From Streptomyces sp. KL109B (GTDB lineage Bacteria > Actinomycetota > Actinomycetes > Streptomycetales > Streptomycetaceae), in assembly GCF_030766935.1 (NCBI RefSeq), contig NZ_JASERL010000002.1, forward strand, positions 930,001 through 994,000: 64,000 nucleotides of DNA, written 5' to 3'. Below the pieces are notes generated by a model. The model saw only the letters and a list, made by a program, of their open reading frames with translations. It searched no databases and was not told the DNA's origin. This document shows, in pieces, positions 24,117 through 34,626 of this stretch; the stretch's first letter is position 1, and each line of letters starts with the position of its first letter. A program made the translations under genes and the position numbers.

Positions 24117-25611
24117 GGCCTGCCGCCCCCGGCTGGGCGCGCTCGTACACCACCGCGCCGTCCACCCGCGCCACTTCGCGGTACGCGCCGAGGACGTCCC
24201 GCAACGACCGCACCCGTCCCGGCCCGTACGGCGCGCCCCGCGAGTCGTCGACGATCACCGTCGGGGGGCGGCCCCGTACCTCCGCCCGGAACGTGTCCCA
24301 GCTCCCCGCCACCGCGAACCGCTCCCCCACCCCACCCCCGTCCCGCCCCCCACTGAAGTTCGTCAGCAGTCCCGCCGTCAGGTAGCGGCTCGCCGGGGTG
24401 CGGTTTGTCAGCCAGTACGTTTCCGGGTGCATGCCCCAGATCAGGACCCGGTCGTCCGGGGAGGTGCGCTCGTGGAGGGCCGCCGCGACGCGTTCCGCGT
24501 GGTCCAGCTCCGTACGGGGTGCCAGCAGGCCCCAGGACACGAACAGGGCCCCGCAGCACGCCGACACGAGCAGCGCGCGCGTCCGGTGTTCGCGAGAGAG
24601 AATACGCAACGCCAGCGCGCCCAACAGGGCCAACGGCGGGACGAGTTGGAGGTAGTAGTGGCCGAAGAAGTGGAAGCCGAAGACGACCGCGGCGGTCGAT
24701 GAGGCGAGCCACAGGTACAGGTCGGCGCAGCCTGTTCGCGCGACCCGCAGCATCCGGGCGAGCGGCGGCAGCACGCCCGCGCAGGCCACCGCGAGGATCG
24801 CCGCGTTCGTCAATCCCCGTACGAGTACGTGGAGTTCGGAGCCGGTGACGGCGGCGTAGGCGCCCGAGCCGGTCACGGTCCAGAAGACGAAGCCGGCCGG
24901 GTGCGTGGCGAGGGCGGCGGCGAGGACGGGGGCCGCGAGCCCGAGCGGCAGGCACAGCGCGCCACGTCGCGGACGGCCCGACCGCCACCACATCCACACC
25001 ACCGGCAGCAGCACCGCCGCCCCGGTCTGCTTCGCCAGGAACGCCCCCGCGATCGCGAGCCCGCACCACCCCCACCTGCGCCGGTCCGCGCACCACATCG
25101 CCGCCGCGGTCCACGGCAGCATGAACACCTCGAAGGTCGCGGCCTGCGTGTCCTCCGGGTTCAGGCCGATGGAGAGCAGGACGTACAGGATGCCCGCCGT
25201 GCGACCCGCCGTGTCGCCCCAGCGGCGGCGGGCGAGGGAGGCCAGGAGTGCCGCCGTCACCACGTGTGCCGCCAGTGCGCAGACCCGCACCGGTGTCAGC
25301 GAGTCCGAGCCGAAGAGCGCGAACACCCCCTCGTAGAGCCAGGGCACGAGCGGGGGTTTGCGGTCGACAACGGTTTCGTAGAGCGTGCCGCCGTGCGCCA
25401 GCATGCGGGCCTGGACCGCGAGATAGCCCTCGTCCGGGTTCCACAGGGGGCGGGTGAAGGACGGGGCGCGGGTGACGCAGACGAGGGCCACGAGGGCGGG
25501 GAGCAGGCGGGTCCAGTAGCGGAGGGCGGGGCTCGCGTGCGGAGCGCCGCCGCCCTCCGGTACGGATACGTGCGGCCGGGACGGCGGCGCCCCGGTGAGC
25601 AGGTGCGTCAA
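24055..25611 (-). CDS. Polytopic membrane glycosyltransferase (PMT/ArnT-like, GT-C)
   Basis: 518 residues with about ten hydrophobic segments and the GT-C signature in the first outer loop: LWNPDEGYLAVQARMLAHGG with the catalytic-type Asp-Glu, then DRKPPLVPWLYEGVFALFG. Such enzymes transfer sugars from polyprenyl-phosphate carriers to proteins or lipids on the outer membrane face. The C-terminal 130 residues form an extracytoplasmic domain (DDRVLIWGMHPETYWLTNRT). The predicted start is TTG with no clear ribosome binding site, so the first residues are uncertain. Its 3' end overlaps the LCP gene tail-to-tail by 62 bases. It could belong to the wall-polymer system, but this is only suggested by proximity. 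Confidence 0.8.
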   Translation of the reverse strand: MTHLLTGAPPSRPHVSVPEGGGAPHASPALRYWTRLLPALVALVCVTRAPSFTRPLWNPDEGYLAVQARMLAHGGTLYETVVDRKPPLVPWLYEGVFALFGSDSLTPVRVCALAAHVVTAALLASLARRRWGDTAGRTAGILYVLLSIGLNPEDTQAATFEVFMLPWTAAAMWCADRRRWGWCGLAIAGAFLAKQTGAAVLLPVVWMWWRSGRPRRGALCLPLGLAAPVLAAALATHPAGFVFWTVTGSGAYAAVTGSELHVLVRGLTNAAILAVACAGVLPPLARMLRVARTGCADLYLWLASSTAAVVFGFHFFGHYYLQLVPPLALLGALALRILSREHRTRALLVSACCGALFVSWGLLAPRTELDHAERVAAALHERTSPDDRVLIWGMHPETYWLTNRTPASRYLTAGLLTNFSGGRDGGGVGERFAVAGSWDTFRAEVRGRPPTVIVDDSRGAPYGPGRVRSLRDVLGAYREVARVDGAVVYERAQPGAAGPRSRPAPGTSSPTPGSRGRP

Positions 25612-25629
25612 GCTGTGATCCGGTCGTCG

Positions 25630-27153
25630 TTACTGGGCGTCGGCGCTGGTCCTCGCCGCGCGGCTGTGCCTGCGGCCGTACGCGAAGTAGATGATCACGC
25701 CGACCACCATCCACACGGCGAACCGCAGCCACGTCTCCACCGACAGGTTCAGCATCAGCCACACCGAGCACGCCACCGACGCGATCGGCAGCACCGGGAC
25801 CCACGGGGCCTTGAAGGCGCGCGGCAGGTCGGGGCGGGTGCGGCGCAGGATGAGGACGCCGAGCGCGACGACGACGAAGGCGAACAGCGTGCCGATGTTG
25901 ACCAGCTTGGAGAGTTCTTCGAGGGAGATGAGGCCCGCGACGAGGGCCGTCAGGACGCCCAGGATGATCGTCGAGCGGTACGGCGTACGGAACTTGGGGT
26001 GCACCGCTCGGAACACCGGCGGCAGCAGGCCGTCGCGGCTCATCGCGAAGAAGACGCGGCTCTGGCCGAGGAGCAGGATCATGCAGACGACGGTGAGGCC
26101 GACGACCGCGCCGAAGGAGATCAGGCCCGCCCAGAACGGGTGGCCGACCGACTTGAACGCCTCCGCGAGCGGGGCGCCCGGGTCGAGGTCCTGGTAGTTC
26201 TGCATGCCGGTGACGACCGCGGCCACGCCCACGTACAGGACCGTGCAGATGGCGAGGGAGCCGAGGATGCCGAGCGGGACGTCCTTCTGCGGCTTACGGG
26301 TCTCCTCGGCGGCCGTCGCGACGACGTCGAAGCCGATGAACGCGAAGAAGACGACGGCCGCGGCGGTGAAGATGCCCATCACGCCGAAGCTGGACGGGGT
26401 GAAGCCCGCGATGCCTTCGAGGAGGGTGGCGTTGAGGCCGGAGCCGCCCTTGTTCTCCTGGGCGGGCGGGATGTACGGGCTGTAGTTGTCGGCGTTGATG
26501 AAGAAGGCGCCGACCGCGATCACGATCAGGACCACCGTCACCTTGATGGCGACGACCACCGAGGTCACCCACGCCGACAGCTTCATTCCGATGACTACGA
26601 CCGTCATCACGGCCAGGACCAGCAGGAACGCGGCGATGTTGAAGCTGAACCCGTCGTGGCCCGAGCCCGGGCCCTGGAGGGCGGCGGGCAGCGGGATGCC
26701 CCAACTGTCGAGCAGCGACTGTACGTACCCCGACCAGCCGACCGAGACCGTGGCGCAGCCGAGGGCGAGTTCGAGGATCAGGTCCCAGCCGATGATCCAC
26801 GCGGGGAATTCGCCGAGCGAGGCGAAGGCGAAGGTGTACGCGGATCCGGCGACCGGGACGGTCGAGGCGAACTCGGCGTAGCAGAGGGCCGCGAGGGCGC
26901 AGACCACGGCGGCGACGACGAAGGAGATGGTGACGGCGGGGCCCGCGTAGTCGGTGGCGGCGGTGCCGGTGATGACGAAGATGCCGGAGCCGATGACGAC
27001 GCCGACGCCGAAGACCGTGAGGTCGAGGGCCGAGAGGGATTTCTTGAGCTTGTGCTCGGGCTCCTCGGTGTCCTGGATGGACTGCTCGATGGACTTCGTC
27101 CGGAACAGCCCGTTACGGGTTCGCTCCGCGCCTCTGTCTGGCTGGGTGGTCAC
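25630..27153 (-). CDS. APC-superfamily amino acid permease (cationic amino acid transporter type)
   Basis: 507 residues with about 12-13 transmembrane segments. The N-terminal signature is typical of the APC family: LSALDLTVFGVGVVIGSGIF, VITGTAATDYAGPAVTISFV, then ALCYAEFASTVPVAGSAYTF. YGRRHSRAARTS forms the short cytoplasmic tail. It imports amino acids using the proton or cation gradient; the exact substrate cannot be read from the sequence. The GTG start at 27153 has GGAGG upstream. It lies next to dxs, as in S. coelicolor, but is separated from it by a large palindromic repeat, so it is its own unit. Confidence 0.88.
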   Translation of the reverse strand: MTTQPDRGAERTRNGLFRTKSIEQSIQDTEEPEHKLKKSLSALDLTVFGVGVVIGSGIFVITGTAATDYAGPAVTISFVVAAVVCALAALCYAEFASTVPVAGSAYTFAFASLGEFPAWIIGWDLILELALGCATVSVGWSGYVQSLLDSWGIPLPAALQGPGSGHDGFSFNIAAFLLVLAVMTVVVIGMKLSAWVTSVVVAIKVTVVLIVIAVGAFFINADNYSPYIPPAQENKGGSGLNATLLEGIAGFTPSSFGVMGIFTAAAVVFFAFIGFDVVATAAEETRKPQKDVPLGILGSLAICTVLYVGVAAVVTGMQNYQDLDPGAPLAEAFKSVGHPFWAGLISFGAVVGLTVVCMILLLGQSRVFFAMSRDGLLPPVFRAVHPKFRTPYRSTIILGVLTALVAGLISLEELSKLVNIGTLFAFVVVALGVLILRRTRPDLPRAFKAPWVPVLPIASVACSVWLMLNLSVETWLRFAVWMVVGVIIYFAYGRRHSRAARTSADAQ

Positions 27154-27339
27154 CGGCTACCTCCGTGGCTTCGTCGTCTCCGACATGATCGAGACGAGTT
27201 GCCTTCGGCGCGCGGGTGGTTCCTCCGGGTTCATGCGAATGGGGCCAACCGGGCCCCCGTCTGGGCGATGGGCCGGCCCCATCCCTGGATCCGCGCCCAA
27301 ATCAAGCCCCGCGGGCCACTGTGGGCGCGGCGGGCCACC

Positions 27340-27463
27340 TCAAGCCCCGCCGGCGATTGAGGCGCGGGGTCCGGGGCGGAGCCCCGAGGCCGTAACGCCG
27401 GACGGGGTTGCGCTCCCGGGGCGCTGCCCCGGACCCCGCTGCTCAATCGCCGCAGGGGCTTGA
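27340..27463. repeat. 124-bp nested palindromic intergenic repeat (REP-like)
   Basis: The outer arms TCAAGCCCC(G/T)(C/G)CGGCGATTGAG (27340-27361) and CTCAATCGCCGCAGGGGCTTGA (27442-27463) pair with two mismatches; the inner arms GCGGGGTCCGGGGC (27364-27377) and GCCCCGGACCCCGC (27426-27439) pair perfectly. A partial extra copy of the outer arm (TCAAGCCCCG) lies at 27302-27311. I recognise this motif as a recurrent intergenic element in Streptomyces genomes. It lies in the 370-base gap between the dxs stop (27524) and the permease start (27153), where it would also act as a terminator for dxs. Confidence 0.75.
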
Positions 27464-27523
27464 TTGGCCCGAGCCGCCGCAGAGGCACGCGTTGCCCGCC
27501 CGGTCGCCAGGGCCGGAGGGCGC

Positions 27524-29446
27524 TCAGTCCCGCGCCGCCTCGACCGTATCCGCGGCGGAGCCGGTGTAGCGGCCGTCGAGCTTGGACACGAGACCCGTGA
27601 CCTGGCGGGCGATGTCCGGGGCCGTGAGGCCGATCTCGGCCATGATCTCCTTGCGGGAGGCGTGGTCGAGGAAGCGCGGCGGGATACCGAAGTCCCGGAG
27701 TGGAACGTCCACGCCCGCGTCGCGCAGCGCCTGCGCGACGGCCGAACCGACGCCGCCCACCCGGGAGTTGTCCTCGACCGTGACCACGACCCGGTGGCGC
27801 TCCGCCAGCGGCGCCATCGCCTCGTCGACCGGCTTGACCCAGCGCGGGTCGACGACGGTCGTCGTGATGCCCTGCTTGTCGAGGAGGTCGGCGATCTCCA
27901 GGCACATCGGGGCGAGCGCGCCGACGGAGACCAGGAGGACGTCCGGGCGGTCGGAGGACGGCTCGCGCAGCACGTCCATGCCGCCCACCTTGCCGACCGC
28001 CTCGACGGCGGGGCCGACCGCGCCCTTCGAGTAGCGGACGACGGTCGGAGCATCCTTGACCTGGACCGCTTCGCGGAGCTGCGCACGCACCTGGTCGGCG
28101 TCGCGCGGCGCGGCGATGCGGACGCCGGGGACGACCTGGAGCAGGGACATGTCCCACATGCCGTTGTGGGAGGCGCCGTCGGTGCCGGTGATGCCGGCCC
28201 GGTCCAGGACGAAGGTGACCCCGCACTTGTGCAGGGCGACGTCCATGAGGAGCTGGTCGAAGGCGCGGTTGAGGAACGTGGCGTACACCGCGAAGACCGG
28301 GTGCAGGCCGCCCGTCGCGAGGCCCGCCGCGCTGGTGGCCGCGTGCTGCTCGGCGATGCCGACGTCGTAGACCCGCTCGGGGAATTCCTCGGCGAACTTC
28401 TTCAGGCCGACCGGCTGGAGCATCGCCGCGGTGATCGCCACGATGTCCTCGCGCTCGCGGCCGAGCTTGACCATCTCGTCGCCGAAGACGGAGGTCCAGT
28501 CCGCGCCGGAGGCCTTGATGGGGAGGCCGGTGTCGGGGTGGATGGGGCCGATGCCGTGGAAGCGGTCGGCCTCGTCCTGGAGGGCGGGGGTGTAGCCGCG
28601 GCCCTTCTCGGTGAGGCAGTGCACGATGACGGGGCCGCCGAAGCGCTTGGCGCGGGTGAGGGCGGACTCCAGGGCCTCGATGTCGTGGCCGTCGATGGGG
28701 CCGACGTACTTGAGGCCGAGGTCCTCGAACATGCCCTGCGGGGCGATGAAGTCCTTGAGGCCCTTCTTGGCGCCGTGCAGCGTCTCGTACAGCGGCTTGC
28801 CGACGACCGGGGTGCGCTCCAGGAGGTCCTTGCCGCGGGCCAGGAAGCGCTCGTAGCCGTCGGTGGTCCTGAGCGTCGCCAGGTGGTTCGCGAGGCCGCC
28901 GATCGTCGGGGCGTAGGAGCGCTCGTTGTCGTTCACGACGATCACCAGCGGGCGGTCCTTGGCGGCCGCGATGTTGTTCAGGGCCTCCCACGCCATGCCG
29001 CCGGTGAGCGCGCCGTCGCCGATGACCGCGACGACGTGGTCGTCGCGCTCCTGGATCTCGTTCGCCTTCGCCAGGCCGTCGGCCCAGCCGAGGACGGTGG
29101 AGGCGTGGCTGTTCTCGATCACGTCGTGCTCGGACTCGGCCTGCGAGGGGTAGCCGGAGAGGCCGCCCTTCTGCTTCAGCTTGGAGAAGTCGTTGCGGCC
29201 GGTGAGCAGCTTGTGCACGTAACTCTGGTGGCCGGTGTCCCACAGGACCTTGTCCTGGGGGGACTCGAAGACGCGGTGCAGGGCGATCGTCAGCTCGACG
29301 ACGCCCAGGTTCGGGCCGAGGTGGCCGCCGGTCTTGGAAACCGCGTCGACGAGGAAGGTCCGGATCTCGCCTGCCAGCTGGTCCAGCTGCTCCAGGCTGA
29401 GCCGGTCCAGATCGCGCGGTCCCGTGATGCGGGTCAGCAGCGGCAC
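27524..29446 (-). CDS. dxs: 1-deoxy-D-xylulose-5-phosphate synthase
   Basis: 640 residues. Condenses pyruvate and glyceraldehyde-3-phosphate to DXP, the entry step of the non-mevalonate isoprenoid pathway, using thiamine diphosphate and Mg2+. The ThDP motif starts at [16 protein letters not shown] (GDG 143-145) and continues to [28 protein letters not shown] and [15 protein letters not shown] carry the conserved active-site histidines. The transketolase-like pyrimidine domain ([20 protein letters not shown], with the catalytic Glu) and C-terminal domain are complete. The GTG start has AAGGAGG seven bases upstream. It is the housekeeping-type copy and the neighbourhood matches other Streptomyces. 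Confidence 0.96.
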   Translation of the reverse strand: MPLLTRITGPRDLDRLSLEQLDQLAGEIRTFLVDAVSKTGGHLGPNLGVVELTIALHRVFESPQDKVLWDTGHQSYVHKLLTGRNDFSKLKQKGGLSGYPSQAESEHDVIENSHASTVLGWADGLAKANEIQERDDHVVAVIGDGALTGGMAWEALNNIAAAKDRPLVIVVNDNERSYAPTIGGLANHLATLRTTDGYERFLARGKDLLERTPVVGKPLYETLHGAKKGLKDFIAPQGMFEDLGLKYVGPIDGHDIEALESALTRAKRFGGPVIVHCLTEKGRGYTPALQDEADRFHGIGPIHPDTGLPIKASGADWTSVFGDEMVKLGREREDIVAITAAMLQPVGLKKFAEEFPERVYDVGIAEQHAATSAAGLATGGLHPVFAVYATFLNRAFDQLLMDVALHKCGVTFVLDRAGITGTDGASHNGMWDMSLLQVVPGVRIAAPRDADQVRAQLREAVQVKDAPTVVRYSKGAVGPAVEAVGKVGGMDVLREPSSDRPDVLLVSVGALAPMCLEIADLLDKQGITTTVVDPRWVKPVDEAMAPLAERHRVVVTVEDNSRVGGVGSAVAQALRDAGVDVPLRDFGIPPRFLDHASRKEIMAEIGLTAPDIARQVTGLVSKLDGRYTGSAADTVEAARD

Positions 29447-29617
29447 CCGTGCCTCCTTGCGATAGAGCTGTATGAGCTGTCAGTAGCAGCTGGTTGAGCG
29501 TCGAGCTTGTCGGGCCAGTCGAGTCTAATGTTCCGCCGCTGAAAGCGGCGTCCGGGCTGTGCCTTCCTCGTCACGCCCTCGTCACAAAATGGCACCCGCC
29601 CCGCCGGGTGCCGTGCG

Positions 29618-29657
29618 TGACTGTGCCCGGCGTCGCCATTGACGCCGGGCACAGTCA
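29618..29657 (-). terminator. Strong hairpin terminator after xylH
   Basis: A 17-bp perfect stem (29618-29634 with 29641-29657) closes a six-base loop GCCATT, about 30 bases after the xylH stop. A second 8-bp hairpin (GGCACCCG/CGGGTGCC, 29591-29612) follows. Together they insulate xylFGH from dxs. Confidence 0.8.
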
Positions 29658-29685
29658 GTCCAGGCCAGAAGGGGCGCGGCTGCCG

Positions 29686-30977
<1,292 letters not shown>

Positions 30978-30981
<4 letters not shown>

Positions 30982-31760
30982 TTCTGGAGCCCCCCGTTCG
31001 CGCGGGCCGCACGACGAGTCACGGCGTTGTCCGTGGCGCCGGTGATGGCGGAGATGACTTCTTCCTGGGACGTGCTCTTGACCTCGAACACGCCGTTGTT
31101 GCGGCCGAGTCGCAGGACCGCGACCTTGTCGGCGACGGCCTGTACGTCGGCCATGTTGTGGCTGATGAGGATGACCGCGTGACCGCGCTCGCGCAGCCGC
31201 TCGACGAGGTCGAGGACCTGCGCGGTCTGCTCGACGCCGAGGGCGGCGGTGGGCTCGTCGAGGATCACCAGCTTGGGCTCGCCGAGCATGGAGCGGGCGA
31301 TGGCGACGACCTGGCGCTGACCGCCGGAGAGCGAGGCGACCGGGATCCGCACGCTGGGTATCCGGATCGACAGCGTCTCCAGCAACTCCTGGGCGCGGCG
31401 CTCCATTTCGACCTCGTCGAGGACGCCGCGCTTCTTGATCTCGCGGCCCAGGAAGAGGTTGCCGACGACGTCGATGTTGTCGCAGAGCGCGAGGTCCTGG
31501 TAGACCGTCGCGATGCCGAGGTCCTGGGCGTCGTGCGGCCGGTTGACCGCCACGGCCCTGCCGTCCCACTCGATGACACCGTCATCGATGGGGTGCACGC
31601 CGGCGATCGTCTTGACCAGGGTGGACTTTCCGGCGCCGTTGTCGCCGACCAGGGCGATCACTTCACCGGCGTGGACTTCAAGCTCTACGTCGGTGAGCGC
31701 CTGGACGGCACCGAATCGCTTGGAGACCCCGCGCAACGCCAGCACGGGCGTAGCGGACAC
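30978..31760 (-). CDS. xylG: Xylose-type sugar ABC transporter ATP-binding protein
   Basis: About 260 residues. The frame opens at 31784, but the GTG at 31760 is preceded by AAGGAG at the ideal distance of nine bases, so I choose it. Walker A is GDNGAGKST, the signature LSGGQRQVVAIARS and Walker B LVILDEPTAALG, followed by the switch His in ILISHNM. It has a single ATPase cassette, unlike the duplicated cassette of E. coli XylG, so it must work as a dimer. It is coupled to xylH by a four-base overlap and follows xylF after a stable hairpin. Confidence 0.9.
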
Positions 31761-31839
31761 GTGAACCATCTCCTTCACCGTCACGGGCCTGGCCCGGCGG
31801 GAGGTTGAACTCAGAAGAATGAGGGGGGTGTTGGAGTTC

Positions 31840-31894
31840 CGTCCGGCGCCCCGCCGTTGAGCTTGCGGGGCTGTTGGCGGCGGGGCGCCGGACG
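31840..31894 (-). terminator. Intercistronic hairpin between xylF and xylG
   Basis: A 17-bp perfect stem (31840-31856 with 31878-31894) with a 21-base loop sits in the 207-base gap between the xylF stop and xylG start. Such structures downstream of binding-protein genes usually stabilise the upstream mRNA or partly terminate it, giving excess binding protein over transporter. The role is inferred from position. Confidence 0.7.
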
Positions 31895-31967
31895 TGCATC
31901 AGGGGCCCGTGAGGGCCGTGGCCGGGGGCTGCGGGCTACGTCGAGGCGCGCCCCCGGGTGCTTCGGG

Positions 31968-33086
31968 TTACTTCAGGCCGATCTTGTCGCACGCCTTCTT
32001 GTACTTCGGCGTGCAGATGTCGTTGACCGTGTAGTAACCCTCCTTGATGACCGTGTCCTTGATGTTGTCCTGCGTCAACGAGACGATCGGGACGATCACG
32101 GAGGGGATGCCCTTCTCGGTGCCGCTGTCGACCTTCGTGGTCTGCAGCGAGCTGTCGAGCTTGCCCGTCTTGGCGATCGAGACGGCCATCTTGGCGACGG
32201 TCTCGGCCTCCTGCGGGTAGGACTTGAAGACCGACATGTACTGATCGCCCGTCACGATCCGCTGCACGCCCGCGAGTTCGGCGTCCTGGCCGGTGACCGG
32301 GGGAAGCTTGGAGACGCCCGCGCCCTTGAGCGCGGTGATGATGCCGCCGGCGAGGCCGTCGTTGGCGGAGTAGACGCCGACGATCTTGTCCTTGCCGATC
32401 GCGGAGATCGCGCCCTCCATGTTGGTGTTGGCGTTCTCCGGCTTCCACTCCTTGGTGTCGTACTCCTTGGCGACCTTCACCTTGCCGTCGAGGACGGAGT
32501 GGGCGCCCTTCTTGAAGTCACCGGCGTTCGGGTCCGTGGCGGCGCCGTTCATCATGACGATGCTGTTGCTCGGCTTGGCCTTGTCGCCCAGGGCCTTCAG
32601 GAGCGCCTTGCCCTGCTCCTTGCCGACCTCCTGGTTGTCGAAGGAGGTGTAGGCGGAGATGGGGCCCTCGGCCAGGCGGTCGTAGGCGACGACGGGGATG
32701 TCCGCGTCCTTCGCCTTCTTCACACCGCCGGCGACGGCCTTGGAGTCGACCGCGTCGAGGATCAGCACGTCCACCTTGTTGGTGATCATCGTGTCGATCT
32801 GCTGCGACTGGACGGAGGCGTCCTGCTTGGCGTTGAGGTACTTGATCGTGCCCTTGCCGTTCGTCAGCTTCTTGACCTGCTGCTCGATGATGGGCTTGTC
32901 GAACTTCTCGTAACGCGCCGTCTGGTTCTCCGGAAGGAGCAGACCTATCTTCAGCGCGTCGGTCTTCTTGCCCGCGGCCTTGTCGCCTTCGTCCTTGGAC
33001 TCCTTGGCGCTGCCACAGGCGGCCAGCGAAACGGCCATGGCGGTGGCGCAGACAGCAACGGCGGCACGACGCATACGCGTGTTCAC
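31968..33086 (-). CDS. xylF: Xylose-type sugar-binding lipoprotein
   Basis: 372 residues. Lipoprotein signal RRAAVAVCATAMAVSLAAC with lipobox LAAC, then a periplasmic-binding protein type 1 fold: LKIGLLLPENQTARYEKFD, NKVDVLILDAVDSKAVAGGV, IPVVAYDRLAEGPISAYTSF, IVGVYSANDGLAGGIITALK and LPPVTGQDAELAGVQRIVTG, all characteristic of XylF-like proteins. It captures the sugar outside the membrane for XylGH. The GTG start has GGGAGG eight bases upstream. It is downstream of the ROK regulator on the same strand, with an operator-like palindrome in the gap. Confidence 0.92.
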   Translation of the reverse strand: MNTRMRRAAVAVCATAMAVSLAACGSAKESKDEGDKAAGKKTDALKIGLLLPENQTARYEKFDKPIIEQQVKKLTNGKGTIKYLNAKQDASVQSQQIDTMITNKVDVLILDAVDSKAVAGGVKKAKDADIPVVAYDRLAEGPISAYTSFDNQEVGKEQGKALLKALGDKAKPSNSIVMMNGAATDPNAGDFKKGAHSVLDGKVKVAKEYDTKEWKPENANTNMEGAISAIGKDKIVGVYSANDGLAGGIITALKGAGVSKLPPVTGQDAELAGVQRIVTGDQYMSVFKSYPQEAETVAKMAVSIAKTGKLDSSLQTTKVDSGTEKGIPSVIVPIVSLTQDNIKDTVIKEGYYTVNDICTPKYKKACDKIGLK

Positions 33087-33163
33087 TTCAGAAACCTCCC
33101 TGACGAGGCCGCGTCGTTGCGGCCGAGGTGGCTGGAAGTCAACTCGGCCCCAACGGCAGCGTC

Positions 33164-33178
33164 AAGGAGTAAATCCTT
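33164..33178 (-). promoter_or_regulatory. Operator-like palindrome upstream of xylF
   Basis: AAGGAGTAAATCCTT is a perfect inverted repeat (5-bp arms, 5-base spacer) with an AT-rich core, about 80 bases upstream of the xylF start and just after the ROK gene. It is a plausible ROK-regulator site, inferred from symmetry and position. Confidence 0.45.
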
Positions 33179-33207
33179 AACGGGTTGGCAACGGTGTCAT
33201 GCGTTCT

Positions 33208-34419
33208 CTAAGTGAAGGCAGGTGTAGCTGCGGGCACAGAGCCCGCACCGGAGCCGTCCAAAAGCATCGAATCGCCCATCTCGCTGAGGGCCAGCGCCAG
33301 GGCTCCGAGTACCTCGGCCCGGCCGCCCAACGCCCCCGGAAGCACCGAGAGTTGGCGCCCGGCGCTGGGGATCGCGTACCGCCCGACGGACTCCCTGATG
33401 GGGCCGAGGACCAGCTCACCGGCCTCCGCGAGATCGCCGCCGAGGACGACCCGGCTGGGGTTGAGGAGGTTGCACAGGTTCGCGACGCCGGAGCCGATGT
33501 GCCGCCCCACGTCCGCGACGACCCGGCGGCAGCCCGGGTCCCCGTCGCGCGCGAGCCGGACGACGCCCTCCATGGTGAGGTCGGTCCCGTGGCTGGACTG
33601 GAGCAGCGGCAGTACGTAGCGGGCGGCGGCGAAGGTCTCCAGGCAGCCGCGGTTGCCGCAGCGGCACACCGGGCCCGACTCGTCGAGCGTGATGTGCCCG
33701 ATCTCCCCCGCCGTGCCGCCGGGGCCGCGGTAGATCTTCCCGCTGATGACCAGGCCCGCGCCGACTCCGCTGGCGACCTTGATGTACGCGAGGTCCTTCA
33801 CGCCCCGGCCGCTGCCCCACACCAGCTCGCCGAGCGCGCCCAGGTTCGCGTCGTTGTCGACGTGCACCGGCACGCCGAGGCGCCGGGCCAGCTCCTCGGC
33901 CGGCTTGGTGCCGGACCAGCCCGGCAGGATCGAGGTGGAGCCGAGCGTGCCGCTCTCCACGTCGATGGGGCCCGGCACGCCGAGCCCGACGCCCGCGACC
34001 TTCGCCCGGTCCACGCCGGTCGCCACGATGAGCCGCTCGACCAGCTCCTCGGCCCGGTCGAAGCCCTGCGCGGCGGAGGCGTCCACGTCGAGCGGCTCGG
34101 ACTCCTCGGCGAGCACCTGGTGGGCGAGGTTGCCGACGGCCACGCGCAGGTGGGTGTGGCCGAAGTCGACGCCGATGACGATGCCCGCGTCGCCGCTCAG
34201 CGAGACGCTGCGGGCCCTGCGGCCACCGGCGGACGTGGGGGTGACCTCGACGGTTCCGCCGTCCTTGAGCTCCCGGACGATGTTGGAGACCGTCGCGGCG
34301 GACAGGCCCGTCGTCCGCGCGATCTCCGCCTGCGTGAGCGACCCCGCAAGCCGTACGGCGCGCACGACCCGCTCGAGATTGGCCCGGTGCAGCGAGGACT
34401 GCGACCCCGGAGTCTCCAT
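33208..34419 (-). CDS. rok7B7: ROK family transcriptional regulator (Rok7B7-like)
   Basis: 403 residues. N-terminal winged helix-turn-helix (SLTQAEIARTTGLSAATVSN) followed by a ROK sugar-kinase-like domain: VIGVDFGHTHLRVAVGNL (phosphate loop), VGLGVPGPIDVESGT, VHVDNDANLGALGE, the IYRGPGGTAGEIGHITL motif and the zinc-binding CRCGNRGCLE. Position between xylF and ngcEFG is the same as S. coelicolor rok7B7, a regulator tied to carbon catabolite control, xylose uptake, development and antibiotic production. ATG 34419 has GGGTGGG upstream. It likely represses xylFGH in the absence of sugar. Confidence 0.88.
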   Translation of the reverse strand: METPGSQSSLHRANLERVVRAVRLAGSLTQAEIARTTGLSAATVSNIVRELKDGGTVEVTPTSAGGRRARSVSLSGDAGIVIGVDFGHTHLRVAVGNLAHQVLAEESEPLDVDASAAQGFDRAEELVERLIVATGVDRAKVAGVGLGVPGPIDVESGTLGSTSILPGWSGTKPAEELARRLGVPVHVDNDANLGALGELVWGSGRGVKDLAYIKVASGVGAGLVISGKIYRGPGGTAGEIGHITLDESGPVCRCGNRGCLETFAAARYVLPLLQSSHGTDLTMEGVVRLARDGDPGCRRVVADVGRHIGSGVANLCNLLNPSRVVLGGDLAEAGELVLGPIRESVGRYAIPSAGRQLSVLPGALGGRAEVLGALALALSEMGDSMLLDGSGAGSVPAATPAFT

Positions 34420-34551
34420 TGACCCACCCTTATCCCGTGGCCCGCGTCACCCAGCGTGACCGGCGCCTGTACAAGTTATGAACTCCAAGCTCCGCTGAAG
34501 GTGTCTCCGCCGTCAAGCCCTTGACAGAAATCGGTGCTTTACACCGTACGC

Positions 34552-34595
34552 AGGGGTCGGGCCCCGGAGAGGAGATCCTCCGGGGCCCGACCCCT
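34552..34595 (-). terminator. Perfect 18-bp stem terminator after ngcG
   Basis: Bases 34552-34569 pair exactly with 34578-34595 around an eight-base loop, about 32 bases beyond the ngcG stop. It separates the ngcEFG operon from the ROK regulator promoter. Confidence 0.85.
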
Positions 34596-34626
34596 GTCGC
34601 GCGGCTTGTTGGGCGACGAATCGCCG

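Noticed and set aside
22778..24385. 535-residue frame overlapping the LCP gene
   Set aside because: Out-of-frame with the LCP motifs and rich in Arg/Ala/His; no domain.
24829..27360. 843-residue plus-strand frame opposite the amino acid permease
   Set aside because: Antisense to a clear membrane transporter; composition dominated by Arg/Asp/Glu/Gln repeats typical of shadow frames.
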